Positions 47,614 to 59,673 of a DNA stretch of 64,000 bases are shown piece by piece. Positions within the stretch are counted from its first letter, which is position 1. The number at the start of each line of letters is the position of its first letter. Under the pieces are notes generated by a model that was given only the letters and a program-made list of their open reading frames with translations, had not been told where the DNA came from and did no database searches. The position numbers and the translations under genes were made by a program. Source of the DNA: Erwinia oleae (lineage in GTDB: Bacteria; Pseudomonadota; Gammaproteobacteria; Enterobacterales; Enterobacteriaceae); the NCBI RefSeq assembly GCF_000770305.1, contig NZ_JNVB01000002.1, positions 62,001 to 126,000 of the forward strand, read 5' to 3'.

Positions 47614-47809
47614 CGTTTTATCCTCCTCTCTCCGCCGCGTGTAAACGATCGCTCTGATAAATGAAGCGCACTTACGCGTCCCTGTTTCGATCTCCATCAC
47701 ATTTTTATCAGATGTGGCGGGCCGTCGTTACTTAATTTGCATAAAAAATGTGACTTAAGCGACTATTTTCGAGGTGTCTCGCAGGACGTATTGCAAGACG
47801 CGACTTTTT

Positions 47810-50131
<2,322 letters not shown>

Positions 50132-50220
50132 TCAATTCATCTGAATTTTAATCATCGTGTGGTGCCGGTGCAGGAATTTCCTGGCACGGGAGAGCGACAC
50201 GGCCTTAACTGAGGTTTCCC

Positions 50221-50433
50221 ATGAAAAAAGATATTCATCCAAATTATGCTGAAGTTACTGCTAAATGTTCTTGCGGTAACGAAATCAAAACCCGCTCAAC
50301 GGTGGGTCACGATCTGAACCTGGACGTGTGTGGCAAATGCCACCCGTTCTACACTGGTAAGCAGCGTGACGTTGCTACCGGTGGTCGTGTGGACCGCTTC
50401 AACAAGCGTTTCAGCATCCCGGGCAGCAAATAA
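50221..50433 (+). CDS. rpmE: 50S ribosomal protein L31 (zinc-binding form)
   Basis: L31, 70 residues, bridges the ribosomal subunits. The zinc ligands Cys16, Cys18, Cys37 and Cys40 (KCSCGNE, DVCGKC) are all present, so this is the C+ type, normally replaced by YkgM under zinc starvation. In the 5' UTR, 50168-50187 can form an imperfect hairpin that could take part in the L31 autoregulation known in E. coli; that role is inferred. A strong terminator follows. Confidence 0.98.
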   Translation: MKKDIHPNYAEVTAKCSCGNEIKTRSTVGHDLNLDVCGKCHPFYTGKQRDVATGGRVDRFNKRFSIPGSK

Positions 50434-50465
50434 GCTGCTGCAAGCTCCGCTTCGGATGCATAATA

Positions 50466-50490
50466 AACCCGGCTTCGGCCGGGTTTTTTT
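50466..50490 (+). terminator. Terminator of rpmE
   Basis: AACCCGGC/GCCGGGTT stem with a TTCG tetraloop and seven T. Confidence 0.92.
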
Positions 50491-50542
50491 ATATCTGAAT
50501 CATAATGAAACCGGAGCAGAGTGAGATGAACCTGAACGGCAA

Positions 50543-50578
50543 AAGACACCGTGCTGATAATCACCAGCACGGTGTCTT
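50543..50578 (-). terminator. Terminator of the two-partner secretion genes
   Basis: 14-bp perfect stem (50543-50556 with 50565-50578), 8-nt loop. On the minus strand it lies 35 bp after the exoprotein stop and runs into TTTT. It gives the short exoprotein gene a proper transcript end. Confidence 0.8.
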
Positions 50579-50613
50579 GCATAGCCCAAAATCAGGCGGT
50601 AATCACCACGTAA

Positions 50614-52119
50614 TTATTCTGCGTCTTCAATAATCTCTTCAATCGGGTTCAGCACGATGTATTTTGCATCAATGTTACCCTCTACCTTATTGATGCTGGT
50701 TACCTTAGGTGCTTTAATCGTCAGTTGTTCTGCTTTTAACGTACCGGCGCTGCAAAAGATGAACCAGTTACACTCCCCATTAACGAGGGTGCCTTCGGTG
50801 GCAAGGGTCAGATTTTTCCCTTCCAACATTCCAACGTTGCGGATGCCTTTTTGTGCACTGATGTTCATGTCCTGGCTGGCACTAATTGTACCGCTGTTAT
50901 TAAGGTTTGCAGCCAGCAGATCCACATTGTTAGCAGAGATAGCGCCGCCGTTAGTCGCGGCACCTCCGGTAAACAGAGTCAATGATTTGCCTGCTTCAAT
51001 CGAGCCGCTCGCCAGAGTAATGCTTTTGCTTGAGAGCATTTCAATATTGCCGCCTGTTTTAATGGTGCCACGGTTAGTGATATTACCGCTCCAACCGAAC
51101 AGAGTGTCAAAAATTGAACCGAGCAGGTTATTCTCGTCTGGCGCAGCAGGGATAGCATAAAGGCCAATGGTACCAAACTGAGAGGCCAGCGTGCCTTCGT
51201 TGACAACGTCTCTGGTCGTCGCCAGGCTAATCATGTTCATTGACTCGATTTTGCCTTCAGCTTTATTTTCAATGCTGTCGCTGGCGTTCACACTTGTTCC
51301 AAACATCGAAGAGATAGTGCCGGTATTGACCAGCTTACCACTGCTGTTGATTTGAATAAGCTGACCGTTAAGGAGGCCTTTATTATTTACGCCCGCGCCC
51401 GCCTGAGTGGTGGCGAGGAAAATTGTGTTTGCCGTAATGCCGCCTAACGACTGAACATCAATAGTGGCATTTTTCGCTTCCTTGCCCGCTTCGATTTGCC
51501 TGGTTGCGCGGTCATAGCGATAATTTCCAGCAATAGCGTTTACGCTACTGGATTTCACCATGCCGTCAAGCTGGATATTATTCGCCAGCAACTCAGTATA
51601 GCTGGTGTTGTTCAGACCCTCAGCGCCAACCGTAATGCTGCCTTTAACAACATTAAAACCGGTCAACGCGCCTTCTGCGTTAATCAGAGGTGTACCGGTA
51701 GTCAACGTTGCACGGTCGGTATTAATAAAGCTACAGCCTGAGCAGGTAATGCCGTTAGGGTTAGCAATAATCACATCCGCTTTTTGACCGGCAACTTCTA
51801 TAAAGCCTTTTAGTGAACTGGCCTTATTGGTGATAACCTCATTCAAAATAATTTTTGCCGCGCTATCGAGGTTATTGTTTTTAGCAATGTTGCCGGCATC
51901 ACGTAAGATATCGGTAGTTGAGTTATTTAAAATCATACCGTTCTTGCTAACGTTGAACTCTTTCCACAGGTTATGAGAAAGACCGTTTGAATTCGCTTTA
52001 TTGATATCGACAACCACTGTGCCATTACGGTGTTGATACTGCTCAGGATCGGCGCTGGCTGCATGAGAGAAAAGTGCTACTGCGGTAGCAATAAAAAGAA
52101 CGTTAAATTGATGTTTCAT
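50614..52119 (-). CDS. Short TpsA-type exoprotein (filamentous hemagglutinin N-terminal domain)
   Basis: This 501-residue secreted protein has a signal peptide (cleaved near ASA, residue 23) and a TPS secretion domain (about 25-270) with the NxNPNGI motif (ADVIIANPNGITCSGCSFINTDRATLTTG near 115-140) and the CxxC typical of the HecA/FhaB group. The rest is beta-helix of hemagglutinin-repeat type (NTGTISS, NNSGTISA, NVGMLEGKNLTLAT) ending in an acidic tail. It has no pretoxin VENN motif, no toxin domain, and is far shorter than family exoproteins (usually over 1500 residues). The gene lies downstream of its transporter and has its own terminator. AT-rich relative to neighbours. Confidence 0.88.
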   Translation of the reverse strand: MKHQFNVLFIATAVALFSHAASADPEQYQHRNGTVVVDINKANSNGLSHNLWKEFNVSKNGMILNNSTTDILRDAGNIAKNNNLDSAAKIILNEVITNKASSLKGFIEVAGQKADVIIANPNGITCSGCSFINTDRATLTTGTPLINAEGALTGFNVVKGSITVGAEGLNNTSYTELLANNIQLDGMVKSSSVNAIAGNYRYDRATRQIEAGKEAKNATIDVQSLGGITANTIFLATTQAGAGVNNKGLLNGQLIQINSSGKLVNTGTISSMFGTSVNASDSIENKAEGKIESMNMISLATTRDVVNEGTLASQFGTIGLYAIPAAPDENNLLGSIFDTLFGWSGNITNRGTIKTGGNIEMLSSKSITLASGSIEAGKSLTLFTGGAATNGGAISANNVDLLAANLNNSGTISASQDMNISAQKGIRNVGMLEGKNLTLATEGTLVNGECNWFIFCSAGTLKAEQLTIKAPKVTSINKVEGNIDAKYIVLNPIEEIIEDAE

Positions 52120-52188
52120 TATTTAATCCTTTAATTTAATATTATTTTAAAAACACGGCGATAAAAATTACTACGCCTCTTCTCTTAC

Positions 52189-53922
52189 TTAATAACTCCA
52201 CTGCATTGAAAATCCGAGTGTCAATGAGTCAGTATGGAAATTATGCGGTTTCACCAATGGTACACCGAGAAAAACATCATAATGTGTATTCCATAACCAG
52301 CCGCGTACACCTGCGACGCTACCCATTAATGTTTTACCAACGATACCATTTTGGCTGGCATCGCCAATAATTCTGCCGACATCCGCACCTAAATAAGGCT
52401 GGTAGTTTTTCTCAGGCAATATCAGACTGAACGTATTCCGCCAGTATCCTCCCTGATTTTGTTGCAGGCTGCTTTCACCATCGAAACCACGCACTGTCCA
52501 ACGGCTGCCAATTGAAAAACGATCCAACGAGGAGAGACGGTTTGGTGACAGCTGTACGTTAAGCTGTGGCGCATAGTGAATCTTATGCGAAGCAATATCA
52601 AACCAGCCAGACCCGGCGATATTCAACGTCGCTATAGTTGCATCATGGTCAATTAAATTAAACTTCGCTTCCTGTGTTGCAAGGCTGCCAAACCAGGGCA
52701 TCTTTTTTTGCAGTGACAGAGTGGTATCAACGCTGCTTCTTTCCCATTGATGCGAATGTTTAATTATTGCTTTCAGGCCTGCACTCTTTTTATGCATGCT
52801 GGTCAGCTCGGTATTACCATTAAAATAATAGCGTGTCCCGATGTTAAATATCTGCATTCCGGCAGACGTTTTATGCGTCATAGACTGCGAAAGCAGATAG
52901 TTTACCTGCGCGCTCAGATAATGGTTGTAATTATTCAGATTCCAGCTTGCCTGGTTACCCTGAATATGCTGCTGTGATTGACTTTCACTGGCATAAAGAT
53001 CCAGCCACCAGTAATTCCACGGTACGGAATAGCCTACGGCGCGGTTACTGTTACCGAACGGTTTATGGCTGAAATCAATATCTCGTCCATACGAGAAATA
53101 AAGCGAATCGCTGAGCGAGGTGATATTATTAAGATAGAGCGCGCCACCGCCCTGGTAACGTCCGGTGGCTTTACTCCCTGCATCGTCTAACCAGGCTGCG
53201 ACCTGCCAGTATTTGTTCTGCTCGCGCGTAATGTCAACGTCGCTCTCGCCCTGATATTTACCGGGTAGTATTTCAATTTTGACCTCGGAACCGGGTACTC
53301 TTTTAAGGTTAAAACTTCCCTGCTCCAGATCGCGTAGATTAAGAATATCGCCCTCATGTAAAGGTAACGTATTTTTCAGGCTGATATAGTTTCCGCTGCT
53401 TTCAGCCAGGCGAATTTTACCCACCTTTCCGGTTAGGATAATAAAATTAAGTTTCCGCTTTGTCAGATCCTGGTCGGGCATCTCAAGACGTGTGGTAATA
53501 TAACCCATGCGGATAATTTCATTTTGGATCGTTTTTGACAACAGACGGATGCCTTCAATGCCTAAACACTTCCCTTCGGCCTGCCGGGTAATATCGCGCA
53601 AGCGGCTAAAGTTAATGGTATCGTTGTCAACGTGATATGACACGCTCTCTATATCGTAACAACTATTCTCTTCAGGAAAGAGGATGATATCTTTTTGCAG
53701 ATCGCTGACGCTGGAATTATTTTCATTTTTCAGCGGTAACAAGTGTTCTTTTCGAATTTTATCTTGTTCGATTTGTTGTGTTGAATTATCTTTCAACGCC
53801 TTTTCGGTACCAACAGGAAGCCCGTCCCGATCGGCGGAGGCGCTGAGGGAAACTGCTGCGGAGAAAAAAGAAGCAAACAGATAAAAAAACCGCTGTCGCG
53901 GGTTTTTGTGAAAACGGTCCAT
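52189..53922 (-). CDS. TpsB outer-membrane transporter (ShlB/FhaC/HecB family)
   Basis: This 577-residue protein has a signal peptide (cleaved near SLSASA, residue 30), a Gln/Lys-rich linker, two POTRA domains (about 85-235; SYHVDNDTINFSRLRDITRQ, YITTRLEMPDQDL) and a 16-stranded barrel with the L6 signature SIGSRWTVRGFDGE near 475-488. It ends in an aromatic residue (QWSY), as outer-membrane barrels do. It should secrete the exoprotein encoded 69 bp downstream. The gene is AT-rich and lies between rpmE and metJ, where E. coli has unrelated genes. Confidence 0.92.
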   Translation of the reverse strand: MDRFHKNPRQRFFYLFASFFSAAVSLSASADRDGLPVGTEKALKDNSTQQIEQDKIRKEHLLPLKNENNSSVSDLQKDIILFPEENSCYDIESVSYHVDNDTINFSRLRDITRQAEGKCLGIEGIRLLSKTIQNEIIRMGYITTRLEMPDQDLTKRKLNFIILTGKVGKIRLAESSGNYISLKNTLPLHEGDILNLRDLEQGSFNLKRVPGSEVKIEILPGKYQGESDVDITREQNKYWQVAAWLDDAGSKATGRYQGGGALYLNNITSLSDSLYFSYGRDIDFSHKPFGNSNRAVGYSVPWNYWWLDLYASESQSQQHIQGNQASWNLNNYNHYLSAQVNYLLSQSMTHKTSAGMQIFNIGTRYYFNGNTELTSMHKKSAGLKAIIKHSHQWERSSVDTTLSLQKKMPWFGSLATQEAKFNLIDHDATIATLNIAGSGWFDIASHKIHYAPQLNVQLSPNRLSSLDRFSIGSRWTVRGFDGESSLQQNQGGYWRNTFSLILPEKNYQPYLGADVGRIIGDASQNGIVGKTLMGSVAGVRGWLWNTHYDVFLGVPLVKPHNFHTDSLTLGFSMQWSY

Positions 53923-54033
53923 GTGTTAAACCTGGTATTATTATATTCCATTATTAATAGCAGGATTGTATTGATCATGAATGGCTATTGATATAGTAAT
54001 AATTCCAAATATTACTGATAATAAATTTTTAAA

Positions 54034-54068
54034 GGGATAGCATTTACCCGGAGAGTCCGTGCTATCCC
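54034..54068 (-). terminator. Terminator-like hairpin after metJ
   Basis: 9-bp stem GGGATAGCA with its complement, 17-nt loop, about 20 bp after the metJ stop; the minus strand continues CTTTAAAAATTTATT. It also marks the border between the AT-rich secretion locus and the met genes. Confidence 0.6.
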
Positions 54069-54088
54069 CTTAACAGAGAACGGGGCGA

Positions 54089-54406
54089 TCAATATTCCCA
54101 CGTATCAGGGTCGACGCCCATCTCGCGCATAATCACCTTCGCCTCTTCGGGAATTTCATCATTCCGCTCTTTACGCAGATCAACATCGTCCGGCAGCGGT
54201 TGCCCGGTAAACGCGTGGAGAAAAGCTTCACACAGCAGTTCACTGTTGGTCGCGTGACGCAGGTTGTTCACCTGGCGACGGGTGCGCTCATCGGTCAGGA
54301 TCTTAAGCACTTTCAACGGGATAGATACCGTAATCTTTTTTACCTGCTCGCTCTTTTTGCCGTGCTCAGCGTAAGGGCTGATATATTCGCCGTTCCATTC
54401 AGCCAT
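54089..54406 (-). CDS. metJ: Met regulon repressor MetJ
   Basis: MetJ, 105 residues, is a ribbon-helix-helix dimer that uses S-adenosylmethionine as corepressor. The DNA-contacting strand is [20 protein letters not shown] near 22-42, followed by [24 protein letters not shown]. It ends DPDTWEY as in E. coli. It is divergent from metB, with met boxes between them. Confidence 0.98.
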   Translation of the reverse strand: MAEWNGEYISPYAEHGKKSEQVKKITVSIPLKVLKILTDERTRRQVNNLRHATNSELLCEAFLHAFTGQPLPDDVDLRKERNDEIPEEAKVIMREMGVDPDTWEY

Positions 54407-54561
54407 GGGTTACCTTAGTCATCATTAAAATTATCAACATGCCGGAATTCGGCTAATTATGCCTGAAGTTGGGGCCCGCTATACTGCCTCGGTTCAACTT
54501 TCTGTCGGCTATAGGGCCATAATATTAACGGTTATTGCCAGTTTGCTCAATCTATACGCAA

Positions 54562-54593
54562 AGACATTTAGATGTCCAGATGTATTGACGTCC
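54562..54593. promoter_or_regulatory. MetJ operator, four met boxes, metJ/metB region
   Basis: Four consecutive 8-mers related to AGACGTCT: AGACATTT, AGATGTCC, AGATGTAT and TGACGTCC. The array ends 55 bp before the metB ATG and 155 bp from metJ, so it probably covers the metB promoter and also serves metJ. Confidence 0.88.
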
Positions 54594-54648
54594 GTTTTTG
54601 CGCTGTTATGCTAGTGCTTCTTTTATACTTGCCAGGAATGTATGCACT

Positions 54649-55809
54649 ATGACGCGTAAACAGGCAACCATTGCGGTCCGCAGCGGTTTAAATGACGACG
54701 AGCAATACGGCTGCGTTGTTCCGCCGATCCATCTCTCCAGCACCTATAATTTCACCGATTTCAACCAGCCCCGAGCTCATGACTACTCTCGCCGCGGTAA
54801 CCCAACGCGCGACGTGGTGCAACGCGCGCTGGCGGAGCTGGAAGGCGGCGCTGGCGCGGTGATGACCAATACCGGGATGTCTGCTATTCATCTGGTGTGT
54901 ACCGTTTTTCTTAAACCCGGCGATCTGCTGGTCGCGCCTCATGACTGCTACGGCGGCAGCTACCGGCTGTTTGACAGCCTGAGTAAACGCGGCGCGTATC
55001 GGGTGAAATTTGTCGATCAAGGCGACAGCGCTGCATTGCAGGCCGCGTTGCAGGACAAGCCGAAGCTGGTGCTGATTGAAAGCCCCAGCAATCCGCTGCT
55101 GCGCGTGGTTGATATCGCTGGCATCTGCAAAGCCGTCAGGGAAGCGGGCGCGCTGAGCGTCGTTGACAATACTTTTTTGAGCCCGGCGCTGCAAAATCCG
55201 CTGGCGCTGGGCGCGGATCTGGTGCTGCATTCCTGTACGAAATACCTGAACGGCCACTCCGACGTTGTCGCAGGCGTTGTGATTGCTAAAGATCCCGGCT
55301 TGGTGACTGAGCTGGCATGGTGGGCCAATAATATCGGCGTGACGGGCGCGGCGTTCGACAGCTATTTGCTGCTGCGCGGCCTGCGTACACTGGCACCCAG
55401 AATGGCCGCTGCGCAGCGTAACGCGCTGGCCATTGTCGACTACCTCAGGCATCAGCCGTTGGTGAAAAAACTGTATCATCCTTCTTTGCCCGAAAATCCG
55501 GGCCATGCCTTTGCGGTACGTCAGCAAAAAGGCTTTGGCGCTATGTTAAGTTTTGAGCTGGATGGCGATGAGCAGACGCTGCGTCGCTTTCTGCGCGCGC
55601 TGGCGCTGTTCACCCTGGCGGAATCGCTGGGCGGCGTGGAAAGTTTGATTTCCCATACGGCGACCATGACCCATGCAGGGATGTCGGCAGAGGCGCGCGC
55701 GGCGGCGGGTATTTCGGAAACCCTGTTGCGGATTTCGGTAGGAATTGAAGATCACGAAGATTTAATCGCCGATCTGGATAACGCATTCAGGATCGCGGCC
55801 GAGGAATGA
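54649..55809 (+). CDS. metB: Cystathionine gamma-synthase
   Basis: MetB, 386 residues, condenses O-succinylhomoserine with cysteine to cystathionine. It is a fold-type I PLP enzyme with Lys198 (VLHSCTKYLNGHSDV), YSRRGNPTRDVVQ near 46-58 and VVDNTFLSPALQNP near 171. ATG at 54649 gives MTRKQATIAVRSG, the E. coli N-terminus and length; longer in-frame starts run into the promoter. The stop codon overlaps the first possible metL ATG. Confidence 0.97.
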   Translation: MTRKQATIAVRSGLNDDEQYGCVVPPIHLSSTYNFTDFNQPRAHDYSRRGNPTRDVVQRALAELEGGAGAVMTNTGMSAIHLVCTVFLKPGDLLVAPHDCYGGSYRLFDSLSKRGAYRVKFVDQGDSAALQAALQDKPKLVLIESPSNPLLRVVDIAGICKAVREAGALSVVDNTFLSPALQNPLALGADLVLHSCTKYLNGHSDVVAGVVIAKDPGLVTELAWWANNIGVTGAAFDSYLLLRGLRTLAPRMAAAQRNALAIVDYLRHQPLVKKLYHPSLPENPGHAFAVRQQKGFGAMLSFELDGDEQTLRRFLRALALFTLAESLGGVESLISHTATMTHAGMSAEARAAAGISETLLRISVGIEDHEDLIADLDNAFRIAAEE

Positions 55810-55811
55810 GC

Positions 55812-58238
55812 ATGAGTCAGTCAGCAGTAGCGGGCACGCGTCAGCTACATAAATTTGGCGGCAGCAGCCTTGCTGACGCGAAATGTTATCAGCGGGTCGC
55901 CGGGATCATGGCCGGGTACAGTTTTCCCGGCGATATCATGGTGGTTTCCGCCGCAGGCGGCACAACTAACCAGTTAATCAGCTGGCTCAAACTGAGCCAG
56001 AGTGACCGCCTCTCCGCGCATCAGGTTCAGCAGGCGCTACGTCGTTATCAAAGCGATTTGATCGGCGCCCTGCTTCCCGCCGCTCAGGCGGCAGAACTCA
56101 CTACCGGCTTTATCCATGATCTGGAACGGCTGGCGGCGTTGCTTGACGGCAACATTACCGATGCCGTGTATGCCGAAGTCGTCGGTCATGGCGAGATCTG
56201 GTCGGCGCGTCTGATGGCCGCCGTACTTAATCAGCAGGATATCGCCGCTGTTTGTCTGGACGCCCGCGATTTTCTGCGGGCCGAGCAGGCCGCGCAGCCG
56301 CAGGTGGATGAGGGGAAATCCTGGCCTCTGCTTCAGCAGCTGCTGGCGCAGCATCCCAACCAGCGACTGGTGATCACCGGTTTTATCTGCCGCAACGAGG
56401 CGGGCGACACGGTATTACTGGGTCGCAACGGCAGCGACTACTCCGCTACGCAAATTGGTGCGTTGGCGGGCGTTTCCCGCGTCACCATCTGGAGCGACGT
56501 CGCGGGCGTGTACAGCGCCGATCCGCGCAAGGTGAAGGATGCCTGCCTGCTGCCGCTGCTGCGGCTTGATGAGGCCAGTGAACTGGCGCGGCTGGCGGCC
56601 CCGGTGCTGCATACCCGCACGCTGCAACCGGTTTCCGGCAGCGATATCGATCTGCAACTGCGCTGTAGCTATCAGCCGGAGCAGGGTTCCACACGCATTG
56701 AGCGCGTGCTGGCTTCCGGCACCGGCGCGCGGATCGTCACCAGCCACGACGATGTCTGCCTGATTGAGTATCAGGTGCCGCCGCAGCATGATTTCGCCAC
56801 GCTGCATAAAGAGTTGGATCAATTACTCAAACGTGCGCAGCTGCGTCCGCTGGCAATCGGTCTTCATCCGGATCGCAACCTTCTCCAGCTTTGCTACACC
56901 TCTGAAGTGGTCAACAGCGCGCGCGCGCTGCTTGAAAACGCCGCCTTGCCCGGCAGCATCCGGCTTCGCGAGGGCATGGCGCTGGTTGCGCTGGTCGGGG
57001 CGGGCGTCTGCCGTAATCCACTGCACAGTCATCGCTTCTGGCAGCAGTTAAAAGATCAGCCCGTTGAGTTTATCTGGCAGTCGGAAGAGAGCATCAGTCT
57101 GGTCGCCGTGCTGCGCGTTGGCCCGACGGAGAGCCTGATTCGGGGCCTTCATCAGTCGCTGTTCCGCGCGGAAAAACAGGTTGGACTGATGCTGTTCGGT
57201 AAAGGCAACATCGGTTCACGCTGGCTTGAGCTGTTTGGCCGCGAACGGGAAACGCTGTCGGCCAGAACGGGCTTTGAATTTGTGCTGGCGGGCGTGGTGG
57301 ACAGCCGCCGCAGCCTGCTCAATTATCAGGGGCTGGATGCCAGCCGCGCCCTGGCCTTTTTTGAAGACGAAGCGGTCGGGCACGATGAAGAATCGTTGTT
57401 TTTGTGGATGCGGGCGCATCCCTTTGATGACCTGGTGGTGCTGGATGTGACCGCCAGCGAAACGCTGGCCGAACAGTATCTGGACTTTGCAAGCCACGGT
57501 TTTCACGTGGTCAGCGCCAATAAAGTGGCGGGCGCGTCGGACAGCCATCGCTATCGCCAGATCCGCGATGCCTTTGCGAAAACCGGACGACACTGGCTGT
57601 ACAACGCCACGGTAGGCGCCGGGCTGCCGGTGAATCACACCGTGCGCGATCTGCGCGAAAGTGGTGACAGCATTCTCTCTATCAGCGGTATCTTCTCCGG
57701 CACGCTCTCGTGGCTGTTTCTGCAATATGACGGCACGGTGCCGTTTACCGAGCTGGTCGATCAGGCGTGGCAGCAGGGTCTGACCGAGCCGGACCCGCGC
57801 GTGGATCTCTCCGGGCAGGACGTGATGCGCAAGCTGGTGATCCTGGCGCGTGAAGCCGGTTACGATATCGAGCCGGAGCAGGTGCGCGTCGAGTCGCTGG
57901 TGCCGAAAGGTTGCGAAAACGAATCCGTCGATCACTTTTTCGAGAACGGTGAGATGCTGAATGAGCAGATGCAGCAGCGTTTTGAAGCGGCGCAGGAGCT
58001 GGGGTTGGTTCTGCGCTATGTGGCGCGTTTTGACGCCAACGGTAAAGCGCGCGTTGGTGTTGAGGCGGTAAGAGGCGATCATCCGCTCGCTTCACTACTG
58101 CCATGCGACAACGTATTTGCCATCGAAAGCCGCTGGTATCGCGATAATCCTCTGGTGATCCGCGGCCCGGGTGCGGGACGGGATGTCACCGCTGGCGCCA
58201 TTCAATCCGATCTCAACAGGCTGGCGCAGCTTTTATAA
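55812..58238 (+). CDS. metL: Bifunctional aspartokinase II/homoserine dehydrogenase II
   Basis: MetL, 808 residues, does the first and third steps from aspartate to homoserine. The aspartokinase part (1-about 300) starts HKFGGSSLADAKCYQRV and has LLGRNGSDYSATQIGAL near 205. A degenerate ACT-like region follows, then the dehydrogenase part (about 455-808) with GLMLFGKGNIGSRWLELF and SANKVAGASDSHRYRQI. The ATG at 55812 is preferred over 55806 because GAGGA lies 6 nt upstream. It shares an operon with metB. Unlike ThrA/LysC it is not expected to be feedback-inhibited. Confidence 0.97.
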   Translation: MSQSAVAGTRQLHKFGGSSLADAKCYQRVAGIMAGYSFPGDIMVVSAAGGTTNQLISWLKLSQSDRLSAHQVQQALRRYQSDLIGALLPAAQAAELTTGFIHDLERLAALLDGNITDAVYAEVVGHGEIWSARLMAAVLNQQDIAAVCLDARDFLRAEQAAQPQVDEGKSWPLLQQLLAQHPNQRLVITGFICRNEAGDTVLLGRNGSDYSATQIGALAGVSRVTIWSDVAGVYSADPRKVKDACLLPLLRLDEASELARLAAPVLHTRTLQPVSGSDIDLQLRCSYQPEQGSTRIERVLASGTGARIVTSHDDVCLIEYQVPPQHDFATLHKELDQLLKRAQLRPLAIGLHPDRNLLQLCYTSEVVNSARALLENAALPGSIRLREGMALVALVGAGVCRNPLHSHRFWQQLKDQPVEFIWQSEESISLVAVLRVGPTESLIRGLHQSLFRAEKQVGLMLFGKGNIGSRWLELFGRERETLSARTGFEFVLAGVVDSRRSLLNYQGLDASRALAFFEDEAVGHDEESLFLWMRAHPFDDLVVLDVTASETLAEQYLDFASHGFHVVSANKVAGASDSHRYRQIRDAFAKTGRHWLYNATVGAGLPVNHTVRDLRESGDSILSISGIFSGTLSWLFLQYDGTVPFTELVDQAWQQGLTEPDPRVDLSGQDVMRKLVILAREAGYDIEPEQVRVESLVPKGCENESVDHFFENGEMLNEQMQQRFEAAQELGLVLRYVARFDANGKARVGVEAVRGDHPLASLLPCDNVFAIESRWYRDNPLVIRGPGAGRDVTAGAIQSDLNRLAQLL

Positions 58239-58246
58239 CGCGTCGG

Positions 58247-58278
58247 GGGCCAGACCCGTTCTGGCCCGGCTTTTCTTT
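58247..58278 (+). terminator. Terminator of metBL
   Basis: 8-bp stem GGGCCAGA with its complement, loop CCCGT, then GGCTTTTCTTTT. Confidence 0.8.
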
Positions 58279-58383
58279 TGCTTCATACCGCGTCCTTATA
58301 TGAATTTTTCTCATTATCACTGAGAATTTGTCACTTGCCGAAAGCAATTACAGGTTGACTGGATAAGCGGATTCCGTCATTTT

Positions 58384-58415
58384 GAGTGTCTGGACGTCTA
58401 AACGTATGGATGTTC
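58384..58415. promoter_or_regulatory. MetJ operator upstream of metF
   Basis: Four tandem 8-mers related to AGACGTCT: GAGTGTCT, GGACGTCT, AAACGTAT and GGATGTTC, the second matching 7 of 8; a weak fifth follows. The array ends 42 bp before the metF ATG. Confidence 0.85.
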
Positions 58416-58454
58416 AACTGGACGAGTCATTCATAACGCGATCGATTGAGGTAA

Positions 58455-59357
<903 letters not shown>

Positions 59358-59362
59358 TGTTG

Positions 59363-59388
59363 CGGGGCAGGCGACTGCCCCGTTTGTT
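59363..59388 (+). terminator. Terminator of metF
   Basis: 8-bp stem CGGGGCAG with its complement, GCGA loop, then TTTGTT, 5 bp after the metF stop. Confidence 0.75.
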
Positions 59389-59498
59389 CAGAAAAGCAGG
59401 GCTCCTTGCCAGCTCATTGCCTCTCATAAGCGCTTCTCTTCTCAGAAAGTGTTCATCTCTCCCGATTCGGTTCCACACCGTCACGATACTTCACATGA

Positions 59499-59518
59499 AT
59501 TCACAGCGCGTTGTGAAT
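59499..59518. promoter_or_regulatory. Palindrome upstream of the acid-sugar operon
   Basis: ATTCACA-GCGCGT-TGTGAAT, a perfect inverted repeat with 7-bp arms. The same arms recur at 59612-59618 and 59644-59650, closer to the kinase start. Candidate operator for the DeoR-type repressor encoded in the cluster, or CRP-type sites (the core TCACA-N6-TGTGA is an inverted CRP half-site pair). Confidence 0.45.
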
Positions 59519-59673
59519 ATCTGCTTTCTCTGTTGATTGTGATAAAACAACAGGTTGACGGATTTTCAGGTGCAATTCCCCGGCGCGTAAGTGTGATATG
59601 CCTCATCGGAATGTGAATCCGATCCGCGCATAATGTTTCATAAATTCACACGGTCAGAACACGCGGTAACGTT

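Larger units (their letters stand above)
59358..59673. other. metF/acid-sugar cluster intergenic region
   Basis: These 316 bp hold the metF terminator at the left and a control region at the right. The latter repeats the heptamer TGTGAAT or its complement ATTCACA at 59499, 59512, 59612 and 59644, includes a CRP-like TGTGATATGCCTCATC (59592-59607) and a -10-like CATAAT (59629-59634). No gene is visible. Confidence 0.6.

Noticed and set aside
50614-52119. Pseudogene call for the short hemagglutinin
   Set aside because: The frame is intact from signal peptide to stop, and a strong terminator follows; no frameshifted continuation is visible downstream before rpmE.
57216-58082. 288-codon minus-strand frame inside metL
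   Set aside because: Antisense to the conserved homoserine dehydrogenase domain; no family resemblance.
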